From assembly GCA_947623965.1 (NCBI GenBank), contig CANQIF010000013.1:1-58802 (forward strand): a stretch of DNA of 58,802 nt, given 5' to 3'. Position 1 is the first letter of the stretch, and each line of letters begins with the position of its first letter. Position numbers and translations under genes: made by a program. The stretch comes from an uncultured Alistipes sp. (GTDB lineage: Bacteria; Bacteroidota; Bacteroidia; Bacteroidales; Rikenellaceae). The notes beneath the pieces are model-generated. The model was not told the DNA's origin. It was given only the letters and a program-made list of their open reading frames with translations, and ran no database searches. This document shows, one piece after another, positions 8,925 through 18,021 of this stretch.

Positions 8925-9269
8925 ATGAACAATTACGAAACCGTTTTCATTGTTACGCCCGTTCTGTCCGAAGCACAGGTACAGGAGGTCGCTGACAAAT
9001 TCCAGGGTGTCATCACCGAGAACGGCGGTCAGATTGTGAACAAGGAGTCGTGGGGCCTCAAGAAGCTCGCCTACCCTATTCAGAAGAAGACCACCGGTTT
9101 CTACTTCCTCGTCGAGTTCACCGGCGAAGGGTCGATCGTCGATACGCTGGAGACCCAGTATCGCCGCGATGAGCGCGTGATCCGTTTCTTAACTTTCAAG
9201 CAGGACAAGTTCGCCGTGGAGTACTCGGAGAAGCGTCGTGCGAAACTTTCTAACAAGCAGGAGGAGTAA
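8925..9269 (+). CDS. rpsF: 30S ribosomal protein S6
   Basis: A 114-residue ribosomal protein. It starts [16 protein letters not shown] and contains the S6 strand [19 protein letters not shown]. It binds 16S rRNA next to S18, encoded 3 bp downstream, in the conserved rpsF-rpsR-rplI operon. Confidence 0.97.
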   Translation: MNNYETVFIVTPVLSEAQVQEVADKFQGVITENGGQIVNKESWGLKKLAYPIQKKTTGFYFLVEFTGEGSIVDTLETQYRRDERVIRFLTFKQDKFAVEYSEKRRAKLSNKQEE

Positions 9270-9272
9270 ACC

Positions 9273-9551
9273 ATGGCACAGGAAACCAAACCCCAGTCGG
9301 AGATCCGCTACCTCAACCCGGTATCGGTCGATGTAAAGAAGAAGAAATACTGCCGCTTCAAGAAGCTCGGCATCAAGTATGTCGACTACAAGGACGGCGA
9401 ATTCCTCAAGAAGTTCCTCAACGAGCAGGGCAAGATTCTGCCCCGCCGCCTGACGGGTACTTCGCAGAAGTTCCAGAAGAAGGTGGCCCAGGCCGTGAAG
9501 CGCGCCCGTCACCTCGCCATCCTGCCCTTCGTAACCGATTGCATGAAATAA
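9273..9551 (+). CDS. rpsR: 30S ribosomal protein S18
   Basis: A 92-residue basic protein with [19 protein letters not shown] followed by [19 protein letters not shown], the S18 signature. It partners S6 in the small-subunit platform. Middle gene of the rpsF-rpsR-rplI operon. Confidence 0.97.
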   Translation: MAQETKPQSEIRYLNPVSVDVKKKKYCRFKKLGIKYVDYKDGEFLKKFLNEQGKILPRRLTGTSQKFQKKVAQAVKRARHLAILPFVTDCMK

Positions 9552-9569
9552 TTCAAGGAGGACGAGACT

Positions 9570-10013
9570 ATGGAAGTGATTCTGATCAAAGATATGGAGA
9601 ATCTGGGCTACACCAACGACATCGTGAACGTGAAGCCCGGCTATGCAAACAACTACCTCATTCCGCAGGGCTACGCCAAGGCCGCAACGCCGGCCGCCAA
9701 GAAGGTCCTCGCCGAGAACCTGAAGCAGCGCGCCCACAAGGATGCCAAGATCCTGGCCGACGCACAGGCGCTGGCCGAGACGATCCAGAACCTGCCCCTC
9801 ACCCTTTCGGTCAAGGCCGAGGAGGGCAAGCTCTTCGGTACGGTGACCGCTACGGACCTCGCCGAAGCCCTCGCAGCCAAAGGCGTCACGGTGGACCGCA
9901 AGGCGATCGCCGTCGAGGCGATCAAGACCGTCGGCGAATACGTCGCAACGGCCAAGCTGCACCGCGAGGTGAAGGCCGAGATCAAGTTCTCGGTAGTCGC
10001 TGCCGAGGAGTAA
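9570..10013 (+). CDS. rplI: 50S ribosomal protein L9
   Basis: A 147-residue protein. The N-terminal domain begins MEVILIKDMENLGYTNDIVN and has the GYANNYLIPQGYA signature, followed by the connecting helix and C-terminal domain. Last gene of the operon; the hairpin at 10136-10173 ends it. Confidence 0.97.
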   Translation: MEVILIKDMENLGYTNDIVNVKPGYANNYLIPQGYAKAATPAAKKVLAENLKQRAHKDAKILADAQALAETIQNLPLTLSVKAEEGKLFGTVTATDLAEALAAKGVTVDRKAIAVEAIKTVGEYVATAKLHREVKAEIKFSVVAAEE

Positions 10014-10135
10014 TTTCCGCTCGAGCGGTGGGGAGGGTAAGCGGAGGTGCCGTTCGGCTGCGCTCGAAAAAGCCCCAGCACTGACTGCCCCGGCCCGGTA
10101 CGACAGAAAAAAGCGGCTTTATCTGTTGCAGAAAA

Positions 10136-10173
10136 ACACCCGATCTTTTCGAAGGTCGGGTGTTTCGTTTTTG
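10136..10173 (+). terminator. Intrinsic terminator after rplI
   Basis: Stem ACACCCGA / TCGGGTGT around CTTTTCGAAGG-type loop, followed by TTCGTTTTT. Confidence 0.8.
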
Positions 10174-10186
10174 GAGGGGAAGAGCT

Positions 10187-10950
10187 GCGCCCTTGCGGGC
10201 GCAAATTCAGAATTCAGCATTCAAAATTCAAAATTACCTGGCTGGTGGCCGTTAGGCTGCAGTTTCGGTTGGATTTGAGGTTCGGGTCGCAGCCTGCGGA
10301 GTGCACGCAAGTTCGAATACGAACTGCAGGCCTCCGACCGGCGGAGACTGTGGCCCGCTCGGTCCTGACGAACCGGGACAACAGCAACGCTGCGGCCCGC
10401 TCGACCTCTTGCGGGGTCGATTTGGCTTGCGGCGAGCTCGCAGCCGAGCGGACGGGCTTGCACGAGCGGACCTGCGGGACGCGAGGAGGCAGCCCTCCGC
10501 CCGGGGGCGGCTGCGGGCTGCTGCGGCTTCTCAGAAGCCACAAATTCAAAATTCAGAATTACAAATTCGGGACGCAGCCTGCGAAGGACGGCACGAGCGG
10601 ACGCGAGTTGCGGGCCTTCGCCGCCCCAGGCTGCGGCCCGCCAATCGCTGCGCGATTGATTTTGTGCAAAAAGCCCGCAGCCGAGCGGATGGGCCTGCGA
10701 CGTAAAGGTGCAGCCCTCCGCCCGACAGAGGCTGCGGCCCGCTGATGCCTAACGGCATCGATTCCGTGTGAGGCAGGCCCGCAGCCGAGCGGACGGGCCT
10801 GCACGAGCGGACCTGCGGGACGCGAGGAGGCAGCCCTCCGCCCGGGGGCGGCTGCGGGCTGCCGGTCGCTGTGCGACCGCATTTGCTGACAGTCTTTTCA
10901 CCACAACCGGCGGCTGCGACCCGCCGGTTCCTTGCGACGCTCATTTTGCT
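10187..10950 (+). repeat. Family A mosaic array, forward
   Basis: About 760 bp between the convergent rplI and alkaline phosphatase genes. It contains two head motifs (10268 and 10561 area), several GCAGCCGAGCGGAC / GGCGGCTGCGGGCTGC arms and AT-rich tracts at 10203-10236 and 10541-10566. Short variable hairpins: GCGCCC-GGGCGC (10187-10202), TCGACCTC-GGGGTCGA (10401-10420), CAATCG-CGATTG (10642-10658), GATGCC-GGCATC (10744-10759), GGTCGC-GCGACC (10864-10878). No gene in it. Confidence 0.85.
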
Positions 10951-10960
10951 ACCGCCTTCT

Positions 10961-12076
10961 TTACTGCACACGGGGTTCGGCCTCCCGGAGCCCCAGCAGC
11001 TCCATGATCCGCTGCGACAGTTCGCTGTTCTCCATCATCGCCCGGAAGCGGTCCGCCCCGGCGCCGTAGAAATAGGCCGGCACGCGGATGCCGCTGTGCG
11101 ACTTCGTGCCGAAGCGATAGTCGATTCCGCTCTCCGAAAGGGTGAAGTCGCTCTTGCCGCTCGGCATCGTGAGACCGCCCGTCTCGTGGTCGGCCGTCAC
11201 CACCACAAGCGTCCCGGGGTGCGTATCGGCAAAATCCATCGCCGTCGCGACCACCCGTTCGAAGTCGCGCATCTCGGCCAGCAGCCACGCTGCATCGTTG
11301 GCATGTCCCGCATAGTCGATGAGCGACCCCTCGACCATCAACAGAAAGCCGTCCGGATCCTGCGACAAAAGCTCCAACGCCTTGCGCATCCCCTGCTCCA
11401 GTGCATCGCCGCGCTCGGGGGCCGCAGGCAGGTGCTTGTCGGCCAGCACGGCCAGCAGGCGACCGTCGTGCAGGCCGGCGGTCTCCTCCAACGAGCGGAC
11501 AACCCGGTACCCCTTGCGGGCGAAGGCGTCGAAATAGCTTCCGGCCGTCGTATCGCCGCCGATGGGGCCCCCGATCCAGTTGGCGCCGCCGCCGATCAAC
11601 ACGTCGAAATCCGACTCGAGCAGCTGGCCGGCGATCTCGGCATACTGCGACCGCTTGGGCCGGTGGGCGTAGAAGGCCCCCGGAGTGGCGTGCGTCAGGT
11701 GGCAGCTCACGACGAGCCCCGTAGCCATTCCGCGGTCGCGCGCCAGCTCCATCATCGAGGTCAACCGCGACGAATCGGGGGCCAGACCGAGCATCGAATT
11801 GTTCGTCTTGTGCCCCGTGGCGAGCGCCGTGCCGGCCGCGGCCGAATCCGTCACGCGGTTGTTGGCCGAACGGGTCGTGATGAGCGACACCCGCTCCGCC
11901 CGGCTGAAGGCGGTCGGCGCGTAGTCCGATTCGATTTCGAGCATCGAGACATGGGAGAGCCCCATGCCGTCGCCGATCAGCAGAATCACGTTGCGCACCT
12001 CCTCGTCGGAGGGCTTCGAGCATCCCGCCGCTACGAGCAACAGGAGCCACAAAAGAGGGCGAATCGAAAGTTTCAT
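10961..12076 (-). CDS. Alkaline phosphatase (PhoA-type) lipoprotein
   Basis: A 371-residue phosphomonoesterase of the PhoA fold. The signal ends in lipobox LLLLVAAGC, so it is predicted membrane-anchored. Metal and active-site motifs are all present: NVILLIGDGMG, the nucleophile region RVTDSAAAGTALATG, SCHLTHATPGAF, EGSLIDYAGHAND and VTADHETGG. It should release phosphate from organic esters outside the cytoplasm. Transcribed divergently from ung, with a 69-bp shared upstream region carrying TAAATTTG (minus strand). Confidence 0.92.
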   Translation of the reverse strand: MKLSIRPLLWLLLLVAAGCSKPSDEEVRNVILLIGDGMGLSHVSMLEIESDYAPTAFSRAERVSLITTRSANNRVTDSAAAGTALATGHKTNNSMLGLAPDSSRLTSMMELARDRGMATGLVVSCHLTHATPGAFYAHRPKRSQYAEIAGQLLESDFDVLIGGGANWIGGPIGGDTTAGSYFDAFARKGYRVVRSLEETAGLHDGRLLAVLADKHLPAAPERGDALEQGMRKALELLSQDPDGFLLMVEGSLIDYAGHANDAAWLLAEMRDFERVVATAMDFADTHPGTLVVVTADHETGGLTMPSGKSDFTLSESGIDYRFGTKSHSGIRVPAYFYGAGADRFRAMMENSELSQRIMELLGLREAEPRVQ

Positions 12077-12120
12077 ACCACAAATTTACAGAAAAAACGA
12101 CAAAAATACGGCCTATTTCG

Positions 12121-12128
12121 TACCTTTG
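12121..12128 (+). promoter_or_regulatory. -7 box of ung
   Basis: TACCTTTG 17 bp before the ung ATG; no exact -33 TTTG at the right distance. Confidence 0.55.
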
Positions 12129-12145
12129 CGAAAATTTCAAAGCCC

Positions 12146-12808
12146 ATGGACGTCAAAATCGCCGCCGACTGGAAAGAGCTGCTGCAGCCTGAATTCGACA
12201 AACCCTATTTCGAGGAGTTGATCCGCTTCGTCAAGGCCGAATACGCCTCGCACCGCATCTACCCGCGCGGCAGCAACATCTTCCGCGCCTTCGACAAATG
12301 CCCCTTCGAACGGCTGAAAGTGGTCATCATCGGCCAGGACCCCTATCACGGTCCGGGACAGGCCAACGGCCTCTGCTTCTCGGTGGGCGACGGCGTTCCC
12401 TTCCCGCCCTCGCTGCAGAACATTCTCCGGGAGGTCTCCGACGACACGGGAGCCCCCGTCCCCCCGTCGGGCAACCTCGACCGCTGGGCCGAGCAGGGGG
12501 TGCTGCTCCTCAACGCCGTTCTGACGGTCCGCGAGCACCAGGCCGCCTCGCATGCGGGCCGCGGCTGGGAAGAGTTCACCGATGCCGTCGTCCGCACGAT
12601 CGACGAACACAAGCAAGGCATCGTCTACATGCTGTGGGGCAGCTACGCCCAGCGCAAGGGAGCCATCGCCGACCCGATGCGCAACTGCATCCTCAAAGCA
12701 GTACACCCCTCGCCCCTCTCGGTCTACCGGGGTTTCTTCGGCTGCCGCCACTTCTCGCGGGCCAACGCCTACCTCACGGCGCAGGGCAAGGAGCCGATCC
12801 GCTGGTAA
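12146..12808 (+). CDS. ung: Uracil-DNA glycosylase
   Basis: A 220-residue family 1 UDG that removes uracil from DNA. The catalytic water-activating motif GQDPYHG is at residues 63-69, the uracil pocket LLLNAVLTVREHQAASH follows, and the DNA-intercalation loop HPSPLSVYRGF is near the C-terminus. Full length for the family. Confidence 0.97.
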   Translation: MDVKIAADWKELLQPEFDKPYFEELIRFVKAEYASHRIYPRGSNIFRAFDKCPFERLKVVIIGQDPYHGPGQANGLCFSVGDGVPFPPSLQNILREVSDDTGAPVPPSGNLDRWAEQGVLLLNAVLTVREHQAASHAGRGWEEFTDAVVRTIDEHKQGIVYMLWGSYAQRKGAIADPMRNCILKAVHPSPLSVYRGFFGCRHFSRANAYLTAQGKEPIRW

Positions 12809-12840
12809 GGAGGCCCCGGGAGACAGCGGCCGCGGTGCAA

Positions 12841-13405
12841 ATGCCTGCTGGCAAAATCGGCCGCGCAGCGAGCGGCGGGCTGCTCGTGCAAGCTCGTCCG
12901 TTCGGCTGCGGACTTTTTACACCGAATCAATCGCGCAGCGATTGGCGGGCCGCAGCCTCCCGGCAGCGGAGGCCCGCAGTTCGTTGCCGAACTTGCGCGC
13001 ACTCCGCAGGCTGCAGCCCGAACCGGGAGTAAGCTCAAGCGTGTCCGGAAGCCCCGCTTAATTTTGAAACTTGAATTTTGAATTTGCGGCTTCGAAAAGA
13101 AGCCGCCGCAGCCCGCAGCCGCCCCCTGGCGGAGGGCTGCTCCTTCACGTCGCAAGCCCACCGCTCGGCTGCGGGCTTGCCGCAAGCCAAATCGACCCCG
13201 CAAGAGGTCGGCGGGCCGCAGTGTTGCTGTTGTTCCGGTCCGTCAGGACCGAGCGGGCCGCAGCCTCGCCCGGCGGAGACCCGCAGTTCGTTGCCGAACC
13301 TGCGTGCTCCGCAGGCTGCAGCCCGAACCGGTTGTAAGTGCAAGCGGCCTGGAAGCCCTTCTTAATTTTGAATTCTGAATTTTTAATTTGCGCCCGCAGG
13401 GCGCA
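12841..13405 (-). repeat. Family A mosaic array, reverse
   Basis: About 565 bp between the convergent ung and xre-type regulator genes. Units run on the minus strand. Hairpins: CAATCGC-GCGATTG near 12929, GACCCCGCAAGAGGTC near 13186, GGTCCGTCAGGACC near 13229, GGCTTC-GAAGCC near 13088, CGCCCGCAGGGCG at 13391-13403. AT tracts at 13059-13084 and 13360-13389. The remaining bases up to 13519 show no gene. Confidence 0.85.
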
Positions 13406-13519
13406 ACAGACTCACCCCCTATACCCCCCCCCTAAAGACGAAACAACCCGCCTTGAAGCGGGTGAACATTGCCGGAACCGGCGCATCGAAAAAAAGGATT
13501 GTTTATATATTATAAGGTA

Positions 13520-13732
13520 TCACTTGATGACATCCCGAAGCTCGGCCCCCAGGGCATTGCAGATCGTGCAGATCGTCTTGATCGTTAGATTGGTCTTTCC
13601 CGCCTCTATTCTACTCAGATTCGAACGCTCCATTTCACACCGATAAGCCAACTCCTGAACCGTCATTTTCCTCGATTGTCGTAATTTCTTCATATTCGAA
13701 GCAATAGCTTCGATCTCCTGCCTATAGTCCAT
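13520..13732 (-). CDS. XRE-family helix-turn-helix regulator
   Basis: A 70-residue single-domain repressor-like protein. ASNMKKLRQSRKMTVQELAYRCEMERSNLSRIEAGKTNLTIKTICTICNALG is a full Cro/C1-type HTH. The start at 13732 (MDYRQEIEAIASN) is preferred because an upstream ATG at 13771 lies almost on a promoter-like TAAAATTTG. It is divergent from the 1087-residue surface lipoprotein gene; a perfect 18-bp palindrome sits between them and is the likely operator (inference). Confidence 0.85.
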   Translation of the reverse strand: MDYRQEIEAIASNMKKLRQSRKMTVQELAYRCEMERSNLSRIEAGKTNLTIKTICTICNALGAELRDVIK

Positions 13733-13759
13733 TTTTTTCAAAAAAAAATCGTTCAAACC

Positions 13760-13790
13760 TTTGTCATACAAATTTTATTGTTTACATTTG
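13760..13790 (+). promoter_or_regulatory. Promoter of the surface lipoprotein gene at 13929
   Basis: TTTG (13760-13763), 19-bp spacer, TACATTTG (13783-13790). The transcript start would fall in or beside the palindrome at 13798-13815. Confidence 0.8.
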
Positions 13791-13797
13791 CACAACA

Positions 13798-13815
13798 CGT
13801 ATCATATATGATACG
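13798..13815. promoter_or_regulatory. Perfect 18-bp palindrome, probable operator
   Basis: CGTATCATATATGATACG is fully self-complementary. It starts 8 bp after the -7 box of the lipoprotein promoter, between divergent regulator and target genes, so a bound dimer would block initiation. The regulator at 13520-13732 is the obvious candidate binder (inference). Confidence 0.7.
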
Positions 13816-13928
13816 CTCAGACCGCAGAAAACGGGCCTAAAACGCATGACAACCCAAAATAAAAAGAGACAAAACAAAACACAAAAAGGACTTTTTAACA
13901 ACACATTCAACTCTTTAATTCATTCAGT

Positions 13929-16900
13929 ATGAGAAAAATTTGGAGAAAACTGCTTGCCGTCGCCCTTGTGGGGGCCCTGGTGAGCAACGTCGCTTGTAAG
14001 GACTACGACGACGACATCAACCGCATCGACGACAAGCTCGAAGAGCTGTCCGGAACGGTTGCGCTGAAGACCGACATGCAGCAGCTGCAGCAGACGGTCG
14101 CCACGCTGAACAGCATCGATTTCTCGGCCTTCCTCCGCAGCGCCGATTTCGAGGCCCGGCTCCAGCAGGCCGGCGTCGCCTACAAGAGCGACCTGAAGGC
14201 CTGGCTGACAGGACCCGAAGTGAAAGAAATGATCGAGAACTACGGCTACCAGACGGCCGAGCAGGTCAAGGCCCTGATCGACGGCCTGCAGAACGCCGAC
14301 GACGTGGCCGCCACTTTCGACGCCATGATCGCCGCCTACGACATTTGGGGCGCCGTTCAGAACAACGTCACGAGCGCCATCAACACCGCACTGGGCGAGG
14401 CCGAGTTCATGACGGGCGAGAGCGCCCTCTCCTCCTCGCAGGTCAACCAGCTGCTGCAGACGATTTCGGCCGCTTTCGGTGCCCAGGGTACCGATGTGAA
14501 GGCTGCCATCGACGGCTGGCTGGGTCAGAACTTCGCCAAGTACATGGAATCGTACGAGCCGACCGATGCCTTCATCGCCAAGTTGGGTATCGGCGATGCC
14601 TCGATCGCTGCCGTGCTGGGCGAGCTGAAGGATGCCAACAGCGACCTGGTCAAGGAGGTGAAGAAGCTGATCGTCGACGCTACGGACGGCAAGGTCTCGG
14701 AGGAGACGCTCAACACGCGATTCGGGGAGTACGACAAAAAGATCGAAGCCCTGAGCATCCGCGTCGCCGAGCTCGAAGGCCGCATCCAGTCGCTCGTATG
14801 GATTCCGGAGACCTTCGACGAGATCCGGAACAACCAAATTCGTCTGGCAACCCGCGTAACCCTCGACCTGACGAAGGAGGGCGAGAAGAAGCCGAAGACG
14901 ATCGTCCTGAGCGAGAGCACCAAGACGCTGACGTGGCAGGTTACGCCCGCCTCGGTCTGCAAGAAGATCGCTCCGGAGAACGTCTCGATCGAGCTGAAGA
15001 GCGTTAAGCCGCGCGCCGCCGAGGAGCCGCTGCAGATCTCCGGTGTCGCCATCGATCCGGTCGAGGGAACGATCGCCGTTACCATCTCGACCGAGAACGA
15101 CCTTTGGGATAACTACAATGAGACCCAGGAGTATCCTGCCATCGCCCTGCATGTCGTCGTTCCGGGCCACAAGGAGGAGGGCGAAAACGGCGCCCAGTAC
15201 CAGGGCATCGACTTCCTGTCGAACTATACCCTCGTCTATCCCAACTCGACCGAAGCCCTCACCAGCCGCAGCTTCCGCTTCGCAAAGGGTGAGAAGAATT
15301 TCTACTTCGGATACGACGGTGTGATGGTCGAGCACGACTATACGAACAAGGCGACACAGCGCTTCCTCGACGGTTTCGCCGTTGTTGTCGCTCCGGACGA
15401 GGACGCCGAACAGAATACGGTCTACACCGATGTCGCCAAACTGTATGAGGCCTTCGGCGAGCAGGGTGCGCTGAAGATCGTCTGCACGCCCGAAGTCGGC
15501 GCCGACAAGAAGCCCGTAAAGGCGACTGTCTCGGATGAGAGCTTAGCCAAATACCTGACGCTGAATGCCGACGATTTCGCGGTCAAGACCATCGACAAGT
15601 CGCTGCATGATGCTCGCGTCTATTCAGGCGAATACACCTGCTCGATCGAGGGTGTCGAGGGGAGCGAATACGAGGGCTACGGCCTCGAGCTCGGCACGTT
15701 CCGCATGTGCTACCGCCTCGTAAAGACCACGGTCGAGATGACGGTTCCCGCCGTACAGTACGACTGGACCTATGCCAACTGGAGCAACAACCAGACTTAC
15801 ATGTCGAAAGATGTGGCTGTCAGCGGTCTGACCGTCGCACAGTACAAGGATGCCAAGGACTCCCACTTTAATCTGAGCCTCTACGACGGCGAAGAACTGG
15901 TAAACGACGCCTCTGTAAATCTGACGCTGACCACCACGCCGAGGGTCGATACCGATGTACAGTGGGTTGACTTGACGATCAATGACAGGAATAATGCCTT
16001 CGCAGAGGGCGGCGAGTACATCGTCAAGGGTGAATGCGAGCTGGATGAATGCCGCGTGAAGGTCGAGATTCCCGTCACGGTGAAGGCCAGGCCCGAGCTG
16101 AAGGGGATCGCACCGGCCGCCAAGGAATACTCGTTCGACGGCCAATACGTCTACGAGTTGATCGGTGTCGAAAAGGACAAAGAGAACAAAGTGGTCGACG
16201 ACTACGTCGCACGGCTCTGGGCTGCCAACGAGGAGATCGTGAAGGGCCAGATCACGAAGGAGGAGTTCGCCGAAATGCTCGCAAATCCGGAAAATACGAT
16301 CAGCGATACCAACGAGGGCAAGGCCATGCTGAAGCTCGTGGAGGGTGCAGTGATGGTTGAATTCGCCCCGGAGGCTTTGAACGACAACAAGAGCTACAAA
16401 CCTACGCTGCGCTTCAAGCATGCGAGCGGTCTGGAGTGCGCCATCGAGGCGCAGGGCGTGAAGCTGACCAAGCCGAACGTAACGTGGATCCCGAGTACCC
16501 TCTACATCGTGAACGGCCGCGCCGAGATGAAGACCGAGCTCTCGGGTCAAGACTTCAAGATTGTGCCGAAGGATATGTCGGGAGCCTTTACGACGAAGGA
16601 GGGCTGCGACCTCACCTACTCGATCTACGACGAGAAGGATTCGGCACAGGCCAAGACCCTCGCCGCCATGAAGGAGGCCGACAAGGCAGTGCCTACCATC
16701 GTCGACGGCAAACTCTCGTGGAACGACTGGACAGGGCTCGAACTGATCGTCAAGGTCGAGGCCAAGAAGAGCGGCGTTCTTCTCGGTACGACGACCTTCA
16801 CCGCCTACATCAACGATCCCGTAGGTAAGATTGCTATCGACGAAAAGGCCGACAATACGATCTACGCAGGCGAATCGAAAAACGCAGGTTCGGTAGTGAA

Positions 16901-17192
16901 TCTGCTGGCATCCGACAAGCGCGACTGCTTCAACGAGGACGGTACGCTGAACAGCGACCTGAAAACGGCTCTCGCCGGCAGCGTGAAGTACGCGAAGTCC
17001 GGTGATGAGTGGGATCCCGCCATTACGCTCGTAGACGGCGTCGTAACGGTGCCGGAAAGCAGCATCGAAATCGTCGCTGACATGGAGATCAAGGTGAAAG
17101 TTACCTACACCTATCAGTTCGGCAAGAAGGAGCAGGATGTGACGCTCGTCGTCAAGAAGGGCCCGCGTCCGGCAAAACCGGCAAATAAGTGA
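13929..17192 (+). CDS. Large surface-exposed lipoprotein (PL29-N/DUF4988-like N-terminus)
   Basis: A 1087-residue lipoprotein. The signal peptide ends VSNVAC with Cys23 as lipidated residue, followed by KDYDDD, an acidic lipoprotein export signal that directs Bacteroidetes lipoproteins to the cell surface. Residues about 28-60 and 255-290 are predicted coiled coil (INRIDDKLEELSG, KIEALSIRVAELEGRI), as in proteins with the PL29 lyase N-terminal/DUF4988 region; no lyase domain is seen, and the rest looks like repeated beta-sandwich segments. The substrate is unknown. It has its own promoter and operator-like palindrome and ends in a strong terminator at 17243-17273, so it is a single-gene unit controlled by the neighbouring regulator (inference). 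Confidence 0.85.
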   Translation: MRKIWRKLLAVALVGALVSNVACKDYDDDINRIDDKLEELSGTVALKTDMQQLQQTVATLNSIDFSAFLRSADFEARLQQAGVAYKSDLKAWLTGPEVKEMIENYGYQTAEQVKALIDGLQNADDVAATFDAMIAAYDIWGAVQNNVTSAINTALGEAEFMTGESALSSSQVNQLLQTISAAFGAQGTDVKAAIDGWLGQNFAKYMESYEPTDAFIAKLGIGDASIAAVLGELKDANSDLVKEVKKLIVDATDGKVSEETLNTRFGEYDKKIEALSIRVAELEGRIQSLVWIPETFDEIRNNQIRLATRVTLDLTKEGEKKPKTIVLSESTKTLTWQVTPASVCKKIAPENVSIELKSVKPRAAEEPLQISGVAIDPVEGTIAVTISTENDLWDNYNETQEYPAIALHVVVPGHKEEGENGAQYQGIDFLSNYTLVYPNSTEALTSRSFRFAKGEKNFYFGYDGVMVEHDYTNKATQRFLDGFAVVVAPDEDAEQNTVYTDVAKLYEAFGEQGALKIVCTPEVGADKKPVKATVSDESLAKYLTLNADDFAVKTIDKSLHDARVYSGEYTCSIEGVEGSEYEGYGLELGTFRMCYRLVKTTVEMTVPAVQYDWTYANWSNNQTYMSKDVAVSGLTVAQYKDAKDSHFNLSLYDGEELVNDASVNLTLTTTPRVDTDVQWVDLTINDRNNAFAEGGEYIVKGECELDECRVKVEIPVTVKARPELKGIAPAAKEYSFDGQYVYELIGVEKDKENKVVDDYVARLWAANEEIVKGQITKEEFAEMLANPENTISDTNEGKAMLKLVEGAVMVEFAPEALNDNKSYKPTLRFKHASGLECAIEAQGVKLTKPNVTWIPSTLYIVNGRAEMKTELSGQDFKIVPKDMSGAFTTKEGCDLTYSIYDEKDSAQAKTLAAMKEADKAVPTIVDGKLSWNDWTGLELIVKVEAKKSGVLLGTTTFTAYINDPVGKIAIDEKADNTIYAGESKNAGSVVNLLASDKRDCFNEDGTLNSDLKTALAGSVKYAKSGDEWDPAITLVDGVVTVPESSIEIVADMEIKVKVTYTYQFGKKEQDVTLVVKKGPRPAKPANK

Positions 17193-17242
17193 GTAGAAGT
17201 TAAGCAATTCGCATAGCCGCAGAGGCATTGCAAGCCGGACCG

Positions 17243-17273
17243 GGGCGCCCCTTTCGAGGGGCGCCCTTTTTTT
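17243..17273 (+). terminator. Strong intrinsic terminator
   Basis: 9-bp stem GGGCGCCCC / GGGGCGCCC, loop TTTCGA, then seven T residues. Confidence 0.92.
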
Positions 17274-17340
17274 ATCGGCACGCGGAATGGGAATACCGTA
17301 CAGATTGCTTGCGGCTCCGAGAAGGGATTAAAATGATGCC

Positions 17341-17890
17341 CGGGCCCGCGGCTTGCGAAGGACACGCACGAGCAGGCCTGCGTACGCGAGCAGCGGGCCT
17401 CCGCGGGGGCGAAACTGCGGCCTGCCCGGTCCTGACGGACCGGAACAACAGCAACGCTGCGGCCCGCCGACCTCTATTAAGGTCGATTTTGCTTGCGGCC
17501 AGCCCGCAGCCGAGCGGACGGGCGGCATCGACTGTAAGGAGTTGCAGCCCTCCGCCCGGGGGCGGCTGCGGGCTGCCGGTCGCTGCGCGACCGAGTTCGA
17601 CGCGACACACTCCGCAACAAACAGCGGCTGCGGGCTGCAGCGGCTTCGCTGAAGCCGCAAATTCAAGATTCAAAATTAAATAGGACTGCTTGGCACGTTT
17701 GGACATACGTCTCGATTCGGGTCGCAGCCTGCGGAGCACACGCTCGAAGCGGACCTGCGGGACGCGAGTAGCGGGCCTCCGCCGCCCCCTGGCTGCGGCC
17801 CGCACGGTCCTGACGGACCGGAACTGCGGCTGCGGGCTGCCGGTCGCTATGCGACCGAACTCGGCGCAAAACACGCCACGACGAGCCGTG
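17341..17890 (+). repeat. Family A mosaic array, two forward units
   Basis: Two units (17341-17683 and 17718-17890) between the lipoprotein gene and rpsP. Hairpins: GGTCCTGACGGACC near 17429 and 17807, GACCTCTATTAAGGTC near 17470, GGTCGC-GCGACC near 17576, GGCTTCGCTGAAGCC near 17641. An AT tract is at 17656-17682. No gene. Confidence 0.85.
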
Positions 17891-17951
17891 CAGCAGCCCG
17901 ATTCGGACGAAAAAAAGCGGTCCGGATTTTTTCCGTTTCGGTTTTCTTTCG

Positions 17952-17959
17952 TATATTTG
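17952..17959 (+). promoter_or_regulatory. -7 box of rpsP
   Basis: TATATTTG 62 bp before the rpsP ATG. Confidence 0.6.
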
Positions 17960-18021
17960 CAGGCTTGAAAGCCCGAAAAGGCGAGCGTTTTTATTAACCT
18001 TTTACAAAATTTTAAAGCACA

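Noticed and set aside
10214..11007. Open frames of 80-140 codons inside family A arrays on both strands
   Set aside because: They occur in all six frames of the repeat, change with each rearrangement and have no recognisable domain; explained by the repeat itself.
13500..13930. Invertible (phase-variable) promoter in front of the large surface lipoprotein gene
   Set aside because: No inverted repeats flank the promoter; only a single central palindrome is present and no invertase gene is nearby.
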